From positions 1,488,001 to 1,552,000 of the forward strand of contig NC_092408.1 of the NCBI RefSeq assembly GCF_009017415.1: a stretch of 64,000 nt of DNA. Direction: 5' to 3'. The stretch comes from Aspergillus flavus (taxonomy: Eukaryota > Ascomycota > Eurotiomycetes > Eurotiales > Aspergillaceae). The notes under the pieces were generated by a model, which worked only from the letters and a program-made list of their open reading frames with translations, did no database searches and was not told the DNA's origin. This document shows, piece by piece, positions 33,178 to 44,241 of this stretch (positions are counted from its first letter, which is position 1; the number at the start of each line of letters is the position of its first letter). A program made the translations under genes and the position numbers.

Positions 33178-35187
33178 ATGGCAATCGGGGATAGGTTTCA
33201 AAATCTTGTTGGGCGCCAGACGCCTAATGACACTCATGAGGCTCCCACCGTGGAAGATATCGAAACTCCGGTAACCATCAATGCAGCTCCATACGACAAG
33301 GAAGCTGGCACCGGCTCACCTGAAAATAAGACGGCAAGCAGTGATGATAATATATCATTACCGCACGAAGACGCACAGCGTGGTGTCAAGGATATCGAGG
33401 CCGTGACTCTAGCATGGTCAAAGGCAACGCTGGCTACCTTCCTGATACTGTATTTTCTACCCCCAATGACGCTTACTTGTGGCCATATGTAACTAATGCA
33501 ATTTGTTCTTAATAGCATCTGGATTTACACCCTGGCTAATGGATTCAGGTCCTCAATCCTCGCTAGCTTGACACCATATGCTACCAGTGATTTCCAGTCT
33601 CATTCCCTGTTGACTGTAATCGAAATTGTAGCAAGTGCCATGACATCGGCAGTGTATATCCCTATGGCGAAGATGCTGGACGTCTGGGGCCGTGCTGAAG
33701 GCTTCCTCCTTATGCTGGGCTTCGCCACTTTGGGCCTAATTCTTATGGCAGCGTCCAACAACCTTCCTACCTTCTGCGCAGCACAGGTAATATGACCCCC
33801 CTTTGAACAGTCAGAGCCCTTGAACTTACTAACCGTTATACGCATAACAGGTATTCCAATCAGTTGGACTTGGAGGCATGACTTATAGCGTGAATGTCCT
33901 CTCAGCCGACGTAACCAACCTGAGAAATCGAGGGTTGGCGTTCGCTTTCGTCTCATCACCATGGATGATCACTGCGTTTGCAGGATCCAAAGCAGCAGAA
34001 GAATTCTTAGTACACGTGAACTGGCGATGGGGTTTCGGCAGCTTTGCCATCATTATACCTGCGGTCGCCATGCCCTTATACGTGGTGTTGAAGGTCAACC
34101 TTCGTAAGGCTAAGCAGAAAGGCCTCGTAAATCACGAGAGAAGTGGCCGAACCCTGGTACAGAACATAATACACTACCTTATACAGTTCGATTGTGGGTC
34201 ACCCAACACAGCCCTCCCTAAAGTATCGCAGTTGCTAACATCCTCTTGCTAACAGTGCCGGGTGTCATCCTGTTCGCTGCTGGTCTTACCGTGTTTCTAC
34301 TCCCATTCACACTAGCCCGGTCAGCTCCGGAGGGCTGGAAGACAGACTACATTATCGCCATGATTGTAGTCGGCTTTGTCGTCCTCCTTCTCTTCGCCGC
34401 CTATCAGGTATACCTGGCTCCCGTGCCATTCCTGAAACATACCTACCTACTCAACCGGACCGTCCTGGGCGCATGCCTTCTCGACTTCGTATACCAAATG
34501 TCCTACTACTGCTGGAACAGCTACTTCACGTCTTTCCTCCAAGTGGTCAACAACCTAACCGTCGCCGAGGCCGGATACGTCAACAGCACATTCCAGGTCG
34601 TCTCCGGCGTGCTCCTCTTCATCGTCGGCTACCTGATCCGCAAAACAGGCTACTTCCGCTGGCTCCTGCTCATCGGTGTGCCTCTCTACATCTTCGCCCA
34701 AGGCCTCATGATCCACTTCCGCCAACCAAACGGATACATCGGCTACATCGTCATGTGCGAGATCTTCATCTCCGTCGGCGGTAGCGTTTTCACCCTCTGC
34801 ATGCAGCTCGCCGTCCTAGCCGCCGTCGACCACCAACACGTCGCCGCCGCAATGGCCATTCTATTCGTGTCCGGTGGCATCGGTGGTGCCGTGGGCAATG
34901 CCATCTCCGGCGCCATCTGGACAAACACCTTTGAGAGCTCCCTTGCGCGCTATCTCCCTGAGTCCGCGCTGCCGAGCCTGGCCAGCATCTATGCCAGTTT
35001 GCCGGTGCAGCTGAGCTATGCTGTTAATAGTCCTGAGAGAATTGCTATTCAGAAGGCGTATGGTTATTCGCAGACGAGAATGTTGGCCGCGGGAACGGGG
35101 CTGATGGCGCTTGCCTTCGTCGCGGTTTTCATGATCCGGAACTTGAATCTGAAGAATATGACGCAGACCAAGGGTGTTGTGTTCTGA
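33178..35187 (+). CDS. Siderophore-iron transporter (MFS, SIT family, MirB-like)
   Basis: Four exons (33178-33449, 33516-33786, 33851-34193, 34256-35187) splice in phase to 605 residues, the usual size of fungal siderophore permeases. A charged cytosolic N-terminus of about 80 residues precedes 14 predicted membrane spans. Family landmarks are ILIWIYTLANGFRSSILASL, TPYATSDFQSHSLLTVIEIVAS, MAKMLDVWGRAEGFLLM, QSVGLGGMTYSVNVLSADVTNLRNRGLAF (helix 5 region) and FDLPGVILFAAGLTVFLLPF. SIT proteins import intact ferri-siderophores by proton symport at the plasma membrane. The ligand is not deducible. Neighbours are an ABC exporter and a siderophore-esterase-like gene. Two SreA sites lie upstream, predicting derepression under iron starvation. 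Confidence 0.93.
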
Positions 35188-35848
35188 TGTTATTTTGTTG
35201 GTTGATGGTGGTTTCGACGAGGAGATGATGGGTTGTTTATGTGTGTTTGTGTGTGGGTGGTGTGGATGGGCTTCTTTTATCGAGCTTAATGTTGATACTC
35301 CTGTGGGGAGGTAATTTGCTTTTACTTAGTTATCTTGCTATTTTATATATATTACTAAAAAGAACTCTGTTGCGTAAATTGCTTTGGATATGCCATAGAT
35401 AATACTCCAGGTAAATGGCATCGATGTGTGGGATTTATAGATATTTCATTTCAAGACCTTCATGTACAGCACTCATAGATTGATATATTCCTTATAATTA
35501 TGTGCATATTCATTTAGCATCATCATTAAGGGCTTTATACTAATAATGGTGGGTTGCCATCAGGGTTAGTAATGGAATGGCCCTATGAAGACTAGATTTC
35601 CAATGCAAAGCAACAAAGAACAGAGTGACATTATTGGGCAATCTTGGGATAGCTAAAGTAAACGTGAAACTTTATAAGATTATAATTAAGACATTGGATA
35701 GAAACAGTGCAGACAAAGAGATCTATATAAATTTATGCTTCTAGTAATGGAATGGCCATTCAATCCGAGAAAGGGTCAACGGCCACTTAAGAATATACCC
35801 ATGAAAACGCAGTAAGCTCCCTCCTAAATCAGAGATGAAGAAAGACCC
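35188..35848. other. Convergent 3' flanks of permease and ABC transporter
   Basis: Transcription converges here. The 15-base word AGTAATGGAATGGCC occurs twice (35568-35582 and 35743-35757). No gene is seen. Confidence 0.5.
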
Positions 35849-38800
35849 TCAGCCATCCACAGCCTGGTTTAGAGCATTCACACGATAACTCTCGCTGCGC
35901 TCGATCAGCTGTGCATGAGTTCCTCGGTCAACACACCGACCATCCTCAATCAAGAAGATCACATCCGCCTTGCGGATAGTATACAGTCGATGTGCAATCG
36001 CAATAACGGTCATATGCTTCGTGGCCTTCTCAAGCCCATCCTGCAGCAATCTCTCCGACTCTGCATCAAGCGCACTGGTCGACTCATCCAGCAGCAGAAG
36101 CTTAGGCTTGCGGATGAGCGCGCGCGCAATCGCCAATCGCTGTTTCTGACCTCCAGAAAGCCGGTCGCCGCTTGGCCCACAGTAGGCATCATATCCATCT
36201 GGCAGCTGCATGATCGTGTCATGGATGTTGGCCAGTTTACATGCCTCCTCTAGTTCAGACTGGCTGACTGTTTGGCCTGGTCTGGCGCCTAGGGTCAGAT
36301 TGAATCGGATCGTACCCTCGAACAGCACACTCTGTTGAGGAACATAGGCAATATCATCCCGGAATGAGCCGTCGCTGTAGGCGATGTTGTGGCCGTCGAC
36401 TTCGATGGTTCCTGAGTCAGGTCCGTATAGTCGCTCGACGAGTGAGATTATTGTGGACTTGCCTGCGCCGCTGGGTCCTACGAGTGCGGCGAACTGTCCT
36501 GGTTGAACGCTCAAGTCCAGACCGTGTAGCACTCGGGTGTCCGGCCGTGCAGGGTACGAGAAGCGAACTTGCTTGAATACAACACTGATGCCGTCACGGG
36601 ACTCAGAAGAGGATCTCTTCTCGCGGGGAGGTGCCGTGGCTTCGACATCCCTCAGTAGCTGAAGTGGTGCAGATAGCTTCTTTGTCGACCCCAAGTCGAG
36701 CAGATTCAATAGTCTCCGTGTGGCCTGGAATGCGCGTGAGACATCGGGTGCGAGGGCGAACATCTGTCCCCACAGTTGAGAGCTGACGAGCAGTGCTAGC
36801 TGCACGATGAAGAACTGCGTTTGAGTGTATTCACCCGCGATAATCCTCTTTGATCCCCACCAGTACGCCAGTGCATATAGAAAGTTACTCAGTCCGTACC
36901 CGACGGCAAGCCATAAATTCGCCCAAGCGCTTTGTCGAGTGATCTGGCGCATTGGGGCCGAGAGTGATCGACGGTATGTGCCAAGCACTTCATGTTCCAG
37001 GGACAGCGACATGATGGTTTTGATTGAGTTGACGGCCTCAACGGTGATACCCACGGAGTTTGCAAAGGCCTCTAGGTGTCGCTCCTCGAAACTAGCCAGC
37101 GTGGTGACTCGCATGTAACCGGCACCCAGCAACAGTGGGATCACGGATAGACATACTAGAGCAATCTTCCAAGCAATAATGTGTGTCATAGTAATAGTCG
37201 CGACGAGACTAACCAGAACCGAAAGGATAGTGCAGACCACAGAGCCTGTTAGACCACCCAGGGCACTGCTATCCTTTGTAATGAACGACAGCAGTAGTGA
37301 TGGGTTCCGATTTGCTGACTCGTGCCATGCCAAATCCTGCTCGAGAATAGACCGCAACGATAGTATGCGCACTTTGTAAATGACTTGCTCAGCCACCCAG
37401 CCAAAGAGCGACCAGCTAAGGAAGTTAGCAAGGAATTCGACAATGGCCAGCACAAAGAACATAAGTCCAAACAGCTCTCCAGCATGACGAATGGAGTCAG
37501 GCTCCTCGCAGCCACTAAGCTTGCCCACGACGTTGCCGAAGATCACCGACGATCCGCAATAAGTGCCGCCGATGATCACAGCCCCAGCGATCGCCAGGAT
37601 CAGCACGAATGTGTACGGTCGGAAAAGGGAGCCCATGGAGCCTACGGTTGATCCAAAGCTTCGCTTTTCCTCGATCGCACTCTCTGGCTCCGCAGTCTTT
37701 GCAGGCTTAGTCTTTTCTTCGTCAATGGCATCGGTCACAGAAGTCTCAAGAGCTCCGGTCTTCTCACTAACGATTGGCACCAAGGAACCAGAACGAGCCG
37801 AGCTCACCTCCGTCTCCTCGTCATCTTGGCCGCCGTGAACGTTGAGGTTCTGGAGACGGACCAACTCAGCATAGGCACCGTTGGCTTCTAGCAGTTGCTG
37901 GTGGGTTCCTTGCTCCACCAGCTTCCCTTGGCGCATAACGATAATATTGTCGGCATTCCTGATAGTCGACAGACGATGGGCAATAGTAATCACAGTCCGG
38001 CCGATCGCCACGTTATCTAGAGCCTCTTGGATACGCGCCTCGGTCGCCGAGTCGAGGGATGCCGTGGCTTCATCCAGGATCAGGATACGCGGATCTTTCA
38101 CCAGAGCGCGCGCCAAGGAGATGCGTTGCTTTTGTCCACCGCTGATGAGATTGCCCTTAGACCCAACTTGTGTTCCAAAGCCTTCTTTCAAACGCTCAAT
38201 GAAACCATTCGCATCGGCCAACAGGGCAGCGTGCAGGACTAATTCCACAATTTCTCGTGCGCCATCCCCATGCTCCAGAGAAGCCGACACTAGATCTTTC
38301 CCGTCTCGCACTGCTGCCGCGACATCCGCGAGAACACTACCCATCAGAATCGAATGCAGGTGATCGTGTCTAGGAGAGTTGATGAGGCCCAGCGCGATGT
38401 TTTCAAGGATGGACCGGTCCAAGAGACATGGTTCCTGTTGTACGAGACTTATATGGCTACGGACAGATCTCACATTGAGATCCTTGACATCGTGGCCATC
38501 TAACAGTACCGCGCCCTCGTCCACATTGTAGAATCGGGTGATCAACCCGGCGACGGTGGACTTTCCACTGCCTGACAGTCCGACAATAGCTGTCTGTTGA
38601 CCGGCTGGGCAGCTCAAAGAGAGGTCCTGGAGCACGGGCTTGTCCGGTCGGGACGGAAACTTGAATGAGACGTTCCGTAATTCCACATTTCCCGTAACCT
38701 CTGGCAGCACACGACCGGTATCTTCAGTGGTACCGTCGATGGTAGTCGGGTGATCGATGTCGGCTTCCAGCTTGCCGAAGGCTACGGCCGCGGCGTCGAA

Positions 38801-39942
38801 GCTTTGCAAAAACGGGGCAGCCTGACTGAGAATCAAAGACGCTATGAATAAAAATTAGCGTCACTTCAATATCCAAGACTCAATAGGAATTATGTACGTA
38901 CCATCCACAAGGATGAGAATAACTGTGAATGTGTTCCCCACCGTTATGCCGTCGCCTCCAGACTCTACAGCGTCTGCGATTTGTCGCGACCCTTGCCAGA
39001 AAGCCAGACCATTGGCCGAAAAGGCAATGAAGTATAAAAGACCCGCCTGAGTGGCAGCAGCGATCGATTTCCAGACGCCGGCCGACAATGCAGGATGCAA
39101 GACTTCAACAAATTTCTCCTCCAACCGGGCGTTTGCCGAAAAGGCTTGCACAACCATTGTATTTGAGAATGCCTCCAGCGCGACCGATGAGGCCTTCGCC
39201 ATACCCTCCAGTGCGCGTCCGAAAAACTTCTGCACGAAGTATCCTCCGCCAATAGACATGATCAGGTACGCTGGGGTGAGGGAGACCAGCATGCCGGCCA
39301 GTTTGGGGTCCTTGATGAAGGCTACTATGTATGCGGTGATGAAGAATGCGATACTGTTTATCACAATTCCGACTTTCTCTGATGAGCCTTGTTGTATGAC
39401 GGCGATTTCTCCGGTGATCCGCGAGGATACCTCTCCTGCGGGTAGGTTGTCGAAGAACGCGGCATCCTGGCGCAGGATGGCGCTGAAATATTTCTCTCGC
39501 AGACGCTGGGCTAGGCGCTCGCCGGAGAGATTCCAACAGAGGACGTAGATGTAGATGAGAGCGAAATAGGCGATACCAATGTATACGATCAACAGGATTT
39601 TGTCATTGATGCCCGCTTGGTAGGAGTCGGCGTTGGAGGGGGTGACGTTGCACGTTGACGAGTTGAGTCCATCCACTAGCTGTCCAAAAACAATCGACAT
39701 AATAGGAAAGGGAATCCCAGAGGCAATTGAAGTGATAAAGCCGACGAGGAGGAGGGCTAGGTCGGACGACGAGGGGTTGCCGTAGACCAGCAAACGACCG
39801 AACGAGGTGGCACGACGCATAAACTGTGGACAAGAACATCCCCATGAGTTCAATTCCTTCGTGCAGATTAAGGCAGGGAGTAACTTACACTTTGCTTAGC
39901 TGGCGCCCCTGCGTCCTTGGACGCTTCAGATGCTGTACCCAT
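35849..39942 (-). CDS. Full-length ABC-B (MDR/P-glycoprotein type) transporter
   Basis: Three exons (39889-39942, 38902-39823, 35849-38841) join in phase to 1322 residues with the layout TMD1-NBD1-TMD2-NBD2. NBD1 has Walker A VGLSGSGKST (about residues 412-421), signature ISGGQKQRISLARAL and Walker B ILILDEATASLD. NBD2 has GPSGAGKST (about residue 1114), LSGGQKQRLAIARAL and LLLLDESTSALD. Both sites look catalytically intact. A linker rich in Glu and Ser (EEKTKPAKTAEPESAIEEK) joins the halves. Family members export hydrophobic compounds or peptides from the cytosol. The neighbouring permease and esterase and a SreA site 275 bases upstream suggest a role in handling siderophores or their breakdown products, which is inference. 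Confidence 0.95.
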
Positions 39943-40217
39943 GATGCCTTGGGACGTTTGCCGTTACTCTATCGTGAGCAACGGTACCAAGCAGCTAGAC
40001 AGACATGCAAAGAGAAAAGGACAATACTCGACGGGATCGCTACTGAAGGGTCAAGTCAGAGCTTCGGCGGCACTCTGCTCCCGTCTGCAAAAGTCCATCA
40101 GACGCAAGCAATCTCTAGTTCTCTGGGCATGACACATCGCGCATCCACCCGACCATTCCATTCCCTTTCTGATGCAATGTGCCGACGTCGGACAGGAACT
40201 AGACCGACGCTCAATTT

Positions 40218-40226
40218 TTATCAGAT
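40218..40226 (-). promoter_or_regulatory. SreA-type iron-response GATA site
   Basis: TTATCAGAT on the plus strand is ATCTGATAA reading toward the ABC transporter gene, 275 bases before its ATG at 39942. Perfect ATCWGATAA consensus. Confidence 0.72.
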
Positions 40227-41455
40227 CCGAGCGGATTCTTCAAGCGAGCAACGCCAAGGGCACCATATTGATGCCAAGGGGCCAGGAGTTGGAGTCGCTG
40301 CATCTGATTAGGGTTCCGTTTGGTCAGGTATTGCGTATGGTATTAGATGGTATGGTCACGTCTTGTATGTATTGGATTGTCATAACAATACGCCCAGACC
40401 CTTAAACCCTCCAAGGATCTTGGAATCCACTGACCTGGCTTAGTTTACGCATTCATATTCGGTAATAAGAAGAGAATGACCATCGCAACCACCCGCCCAA
40501 CATCTGCCGAAAACGGAAAACGCTTCACCCAATGATTATCCCATTCTTTGCGTGAACGGAGTAAAGTCTGTGGCTACATATTAATATCGTGGTTATTCGC
40601 ACAGCATGGACCACAGATATCTTACCATACATCAGTAAATGAACGAATATCAAAGGAGGCGAGGAAGGTGATTCTCATGAATTTATTAAAACCGTACCAT
40701 AGTAAATAGGTCGCCTTAGAGTTCGAATGGTGCACAGAAAACTAGTCTCCGCTACCATAAAATCAGCAGCTTTTCGAGTCACAGCTATGCTACTCACAGG
40801 CTTATGTCGAAATGCTCTACGTGTTATGTATCTTAGATCGAAATTGCCAGCTCCAATTGAAGCTAACGATTTAGTGTTCACAAGTCTCACAAAATGCCCA
40901 TTACACTCGGCTGAGAACTTCGTTTCTATACTGCGTGTGAGATTCATTGAACCTCCGGATAGATGGGTCGTAGAGGTATTTCTAGCTACATATCCCTCTA
41001 GCTATACAGTTGGGCCTTGTGTGAGCTCACGCAATCCGTTAAAACTCTTGCCCATGACAAGTCCATTGTGATGAGCCCCACCGCCAAGTCACTAATCGCA
41101 CTCACTAGTGTAGTCCCAAGAGTGTCCAGCCGTGAAATTTTCTTCGCTCGATATGCCGTGTTTCTCATTTATTGGATCCGGGTCAATCCGGATGAATGTT
41201 TGGCAGTTTGGGGCCCTTCAGAGATTTTCCAACATACAAGAGGCCGATGGCTCAACTGGTCAGTCGATCAGAGTTAGAACAGTTGCTCAAATGAAAGACC
41301 ACAACCCACACTAGAATTCTAATGTAAAAGATTATTCCGGGGAAAAGAATTCCAACCAATTACCATTTCGAGTTCACGCAGACCCATATGAACCCACTGG
41401 ATACGAGATGCCGTGACTCCGTGAGTGTTCATCCGGACAACCATGATCTAATCTG

Positions 41456-41464
41456 ATCTGATAA
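41456..41464 (+). promoter_or_regulatory. SreA-type iron-response GATA site ATCTGATAA
   Basis: Perfect consensus 145 bases before the first ATG of the esterase gene at 41610. It follows a partial copy (ATCTGATC) directly upstream. Confidence 0.75.
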
Positions 41465-41541
41465 TATAACCGGCCTTCGAGGCGATTGGGTGAATTTGCC
41501 CCCAGCCGGCCCTAGTTCTTAGTGCGTTGGGCATTGGGCTC

Positions 41542-41550
41542 ATCAGATAA
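41542..41550 (+). promoter_or_regulatory. SreA-type iron-response GATA site ATCAGATAA
   Basis: Second perfect consensus in the esterase promoter, 59 bases before ATG 41610 and 233 before the alternative ATG at 41784. Confidence 0.72.
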
Positions 41551-41609
41551 GGACCAAATACCCAGTATAGCAGTAGTACGTAGTGCTTTCTTGGTCCCTC
41601 GTCTCCAAT

Positions 41610-42708
41610 ATGTGGACCCGAACGCTGGCTGCGGCATCGGTCTCCCTTAGACCATCATCCGTTCCGAGGGAAATTCTCAGAAGCACCTTCGCCCCGGCCA
41701 ACTTTCTCCGTGACACTATTCTACCACGCGCACAGCTTACTCCCTGCCTCCCAAGATCCATCCGGCAGATTTCAACCGTGAATATGGGCGATAAAGTAGC
41801 AGCAATCACACTTCCCAATTCGGAGCAATTCTACCTGGACGGTGAACAGGGTGAATCATACTTGATCCAAGTCTCTTGGCCACTCCATTGGCAGGGTCAT
41901 GACCCTCCTGTTGGGAACGAGCAACTTCCGATCATGTTAGTACTATCGAGAATTTAATCCGACATTCTCTAACCAAAACAGATACATTGTCGATGGAAAC
42001 GCACTATTCCTAACCGCGACAGAAGCCGCCTGGCGTCGAGCAGCTTCATCCCATTTCGCCGGAGGAGGCATCGTCGTCGCGATCGGATATCCCTTGACCA
42101 GGAAATTGTACGATGCGCGCCGTCGCAGTTTAGACCTAACACCACCCACACAAGCCCAAATACCCGGATACGGAGGAGCGGATCTCTGTCTTGACTTCAT
42201 TGATAAAGCCGTTCGCCCCGCGATCAAGGAGCGATTCCCGAAGCTGTCGTTCTCGAGAGAAGCTCTATATGGTCATTCATATGGAGGGTTATTTGCGCTA
42301 CACGCTTTATTCACACGTCCGCAGTCTTTCGACTGCTACATCGCGAGTAGTCCCTCAATATGGTGGAATAGTCGGTGTATATTGCATGAGGCAAAGTCGT
42401 TTTTGGATAAGGCAAAGGAAGCAGATGAGCAGACGCCGTCGCTGATGGTTTTCTTTGGGTCGCATGAACAAAGTCCTCCTCAGTGGAATAATGAGCCACT
42501 CGATCACTATGAGGCGCGAAAACAGATTGCGTCGGATTTGAGAATGGGCGATAATGCGCGTGATCTTGTTGAGATGGTGCGACGTAGTGAGCGGTTACAT
42601 ACTGTCGTTGTGAATGAGTATGAGGGTGAGGAACATACGAGTGTTATGGCGTGTTCGATGAGTCGAGGTTTAACTGCATTCTTTGAAGACTGGCCGTTTC
42701 CAAACTAA
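41610..42708 (+). CDS. Siderophore esterase-like hydrolase (Fes/IroE/EstB type)
   Basis: Two exons (41610-41935 and 41982-42708) join across a 46-nt intron to give 350 residues. From the second in-frame ATG at 41784 it would be 292. Landmarks of the esterase-D-like fold are LPIIYIVDGNALFLTATEAAWR (strand and oxyanion region), the nucleophile elbow GHSYGG and ASSPSIWWN, a typical ferri-siderophore esterase segment. The catalytic His is probably in EGEEHTSV. Characterised homologues such as EstB hydrolyse ester bonds of fusarinine-type siderophores in the cytosol to release iron. The 58-residue extension is rich in Arg, Ser and Ala and poor in acidic residues, resembling a mitochondrial presequence. 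Two SreA sites lie upstream. Confidence 0.9.
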
Positions 42709-43003
42709 GATTGTCTGGGCTTGACACTTGAGGGCCTAATGGTGTTCGGGAACTAGATATAATAGAATGGGTGATGTGTGATGTAGTGATATATCAATGA
42801 GATGCATAGAGAATCATCTAATGATCGATACATAAGGTCTTCCGCCCACATAGATAGTATACGTTCAAAGTACGTTCTCGCATAGAACCAAGTGTACTAT
42901 CCCATCGCTGCAAAGAATATCTACATATCATAGAGATAACATGCGCATGTATTCCTGCGAGGATCTCAACCTCCAAACTTAGAGCACGAACCTACTCGCG
43001 CCC
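42709..43003. other. Convergent 3' flanks of esterase and ceramidase
   Basis: AT-rich sequence between two convergent genes. No gene is seen. Confidence 0.5.
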
Positions 43004-44241
43004 TCAACTTTGTTTCTTATGAATCTCCTCAGGATTGCTTCCCGCGAAGACGGACCTAGAGGCCCATGAAGCAGGCCAGGCAAAAGATTCTTCAATACCA
43101 TCGTGACTTTCACCAGACACGAGATGATCTACCACTGCAATGAATATATAGGCGCCAATTCCAGTCAAGATATGCCACCTGTTCCATCTCTAACATGAGT
43201 TTCAATAGCGCGAAGGAGAAAGGAGAGTGATATGAAAATGGGTAAAGACGTACCACCCGTGAAGCTCTAATAGAAAAGCTAAGGGAAGACCTATCCTCTC
43301 CCTTGCGCTTCTCAAAAACCCACATATCCACCCATCAATCACCCAGAGGTAGAATCCCAAGTTAAAGATCACTTATCCCGTGCGTCAATACATACCAGAA
43401 GAAGATATTATGATGAAAACATACCTGCTCCGAACCGTACCATTCCCCAAATCTGCTTGCGAGCCGGTGAGCCTGCTAGTGTCCGAGCGTTGATCAGCTG
43501 CATCGTGCGAATCCCAATGCCGATCACCATGCCAGCAAATGATAACGAGTGCAAAAGAAGCTCATCTGTCCTGACGTGATAAATCACTAGAATCATAAGA
43601 AATGACCATAGTAAAATTGCCATCATAACGGAATATCTACGACTGGCATTGACAGTCAAGACCTGGTGTAGAACTGGGGTGGTCGTGAAGAGCATGGAGA
43701 GGTCATCCACTGATGCCCATAACATAGGTGAAGGTAAGCTAACTGGAACTAAACCGCTAATCTTGAATATACGTGGAACTTACACATTTGGGTGTGGTAC
43801 TTGAGGCTAATGTGAAAAGCAGCGGAGCATATTCCAACGGCCATCAAACCCCAGTACGGGATGACGCGAAAGATATCGCGACTCGATTTTTGTCGCAGCT
43901 TGCGGATTCCATAGATCGCGTAAAATACTGCGTTTCTTGTGAGGCTCTTTGGTGGTAAATGTCTAAGTGAGTGTCAGTGCTTACTGTAAACGAGGTTGGT
44001 CAAACTGTTGATGAACTCGGCGATGTATCTTGTCACCGCATAATCCTGTTCCGACCCATGTGTATTAGCAGCATGTAGCATGTACAGGGTACTTATGGCA
44101 TTCTCGTAGCTACCGACCTCCTCGCAAAAGCTTTCGAGACGTTAGCTGGTGGCTGATCGTACAATGAGCGGCATAGTATACTGACTTGGATTTGGCTGTT
44201 TGTACCCCCCAGAATGGGCCAGACGAGGTTTCCTCGAACAT
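43004..44241 (-). CDS. Alkaline ceramidase (Ypc1/Ydc1/ACER family)
   Basis: Seven exons (44186-44241, 44118-44130, 43985-44045, 43784-43927, 43425-43709, 43254-43371, 43004-43178) splice in phase to 283 residues. Exon 2 is a 13-nt microexon that completes the conserved NFCEEDYAVTRYIAEFINS motif. The metal and catalytic residues known from human ACER3 are all present. Ser78 and His82 lie in CSAAFHISLKYHTQMLDD, Asp93 in the same segment, and His224 and His228 in ELHGWWH. Seven membrane helices are expected. The enzyme cleaves (phyto- or dihydro-)ceramide to sphingoid base and fatty acid in the ER or Golgi membrane. The length fits the family. There is no link to the adjacent siderophore genes beyond position. 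Confidence 0.93.

Larger units (their letters stand above)
39943..41609. other. Divergent intergenic region of ABC transporter and esterase
   Basis: Contains three perfect SreA-type sites, annotated separately, and no credible gene. Open frames at 40727-41071 (plus) and 40675-40947 (minus) overlap on opposite strands and have no recognisable features. Confidence 0.55.
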
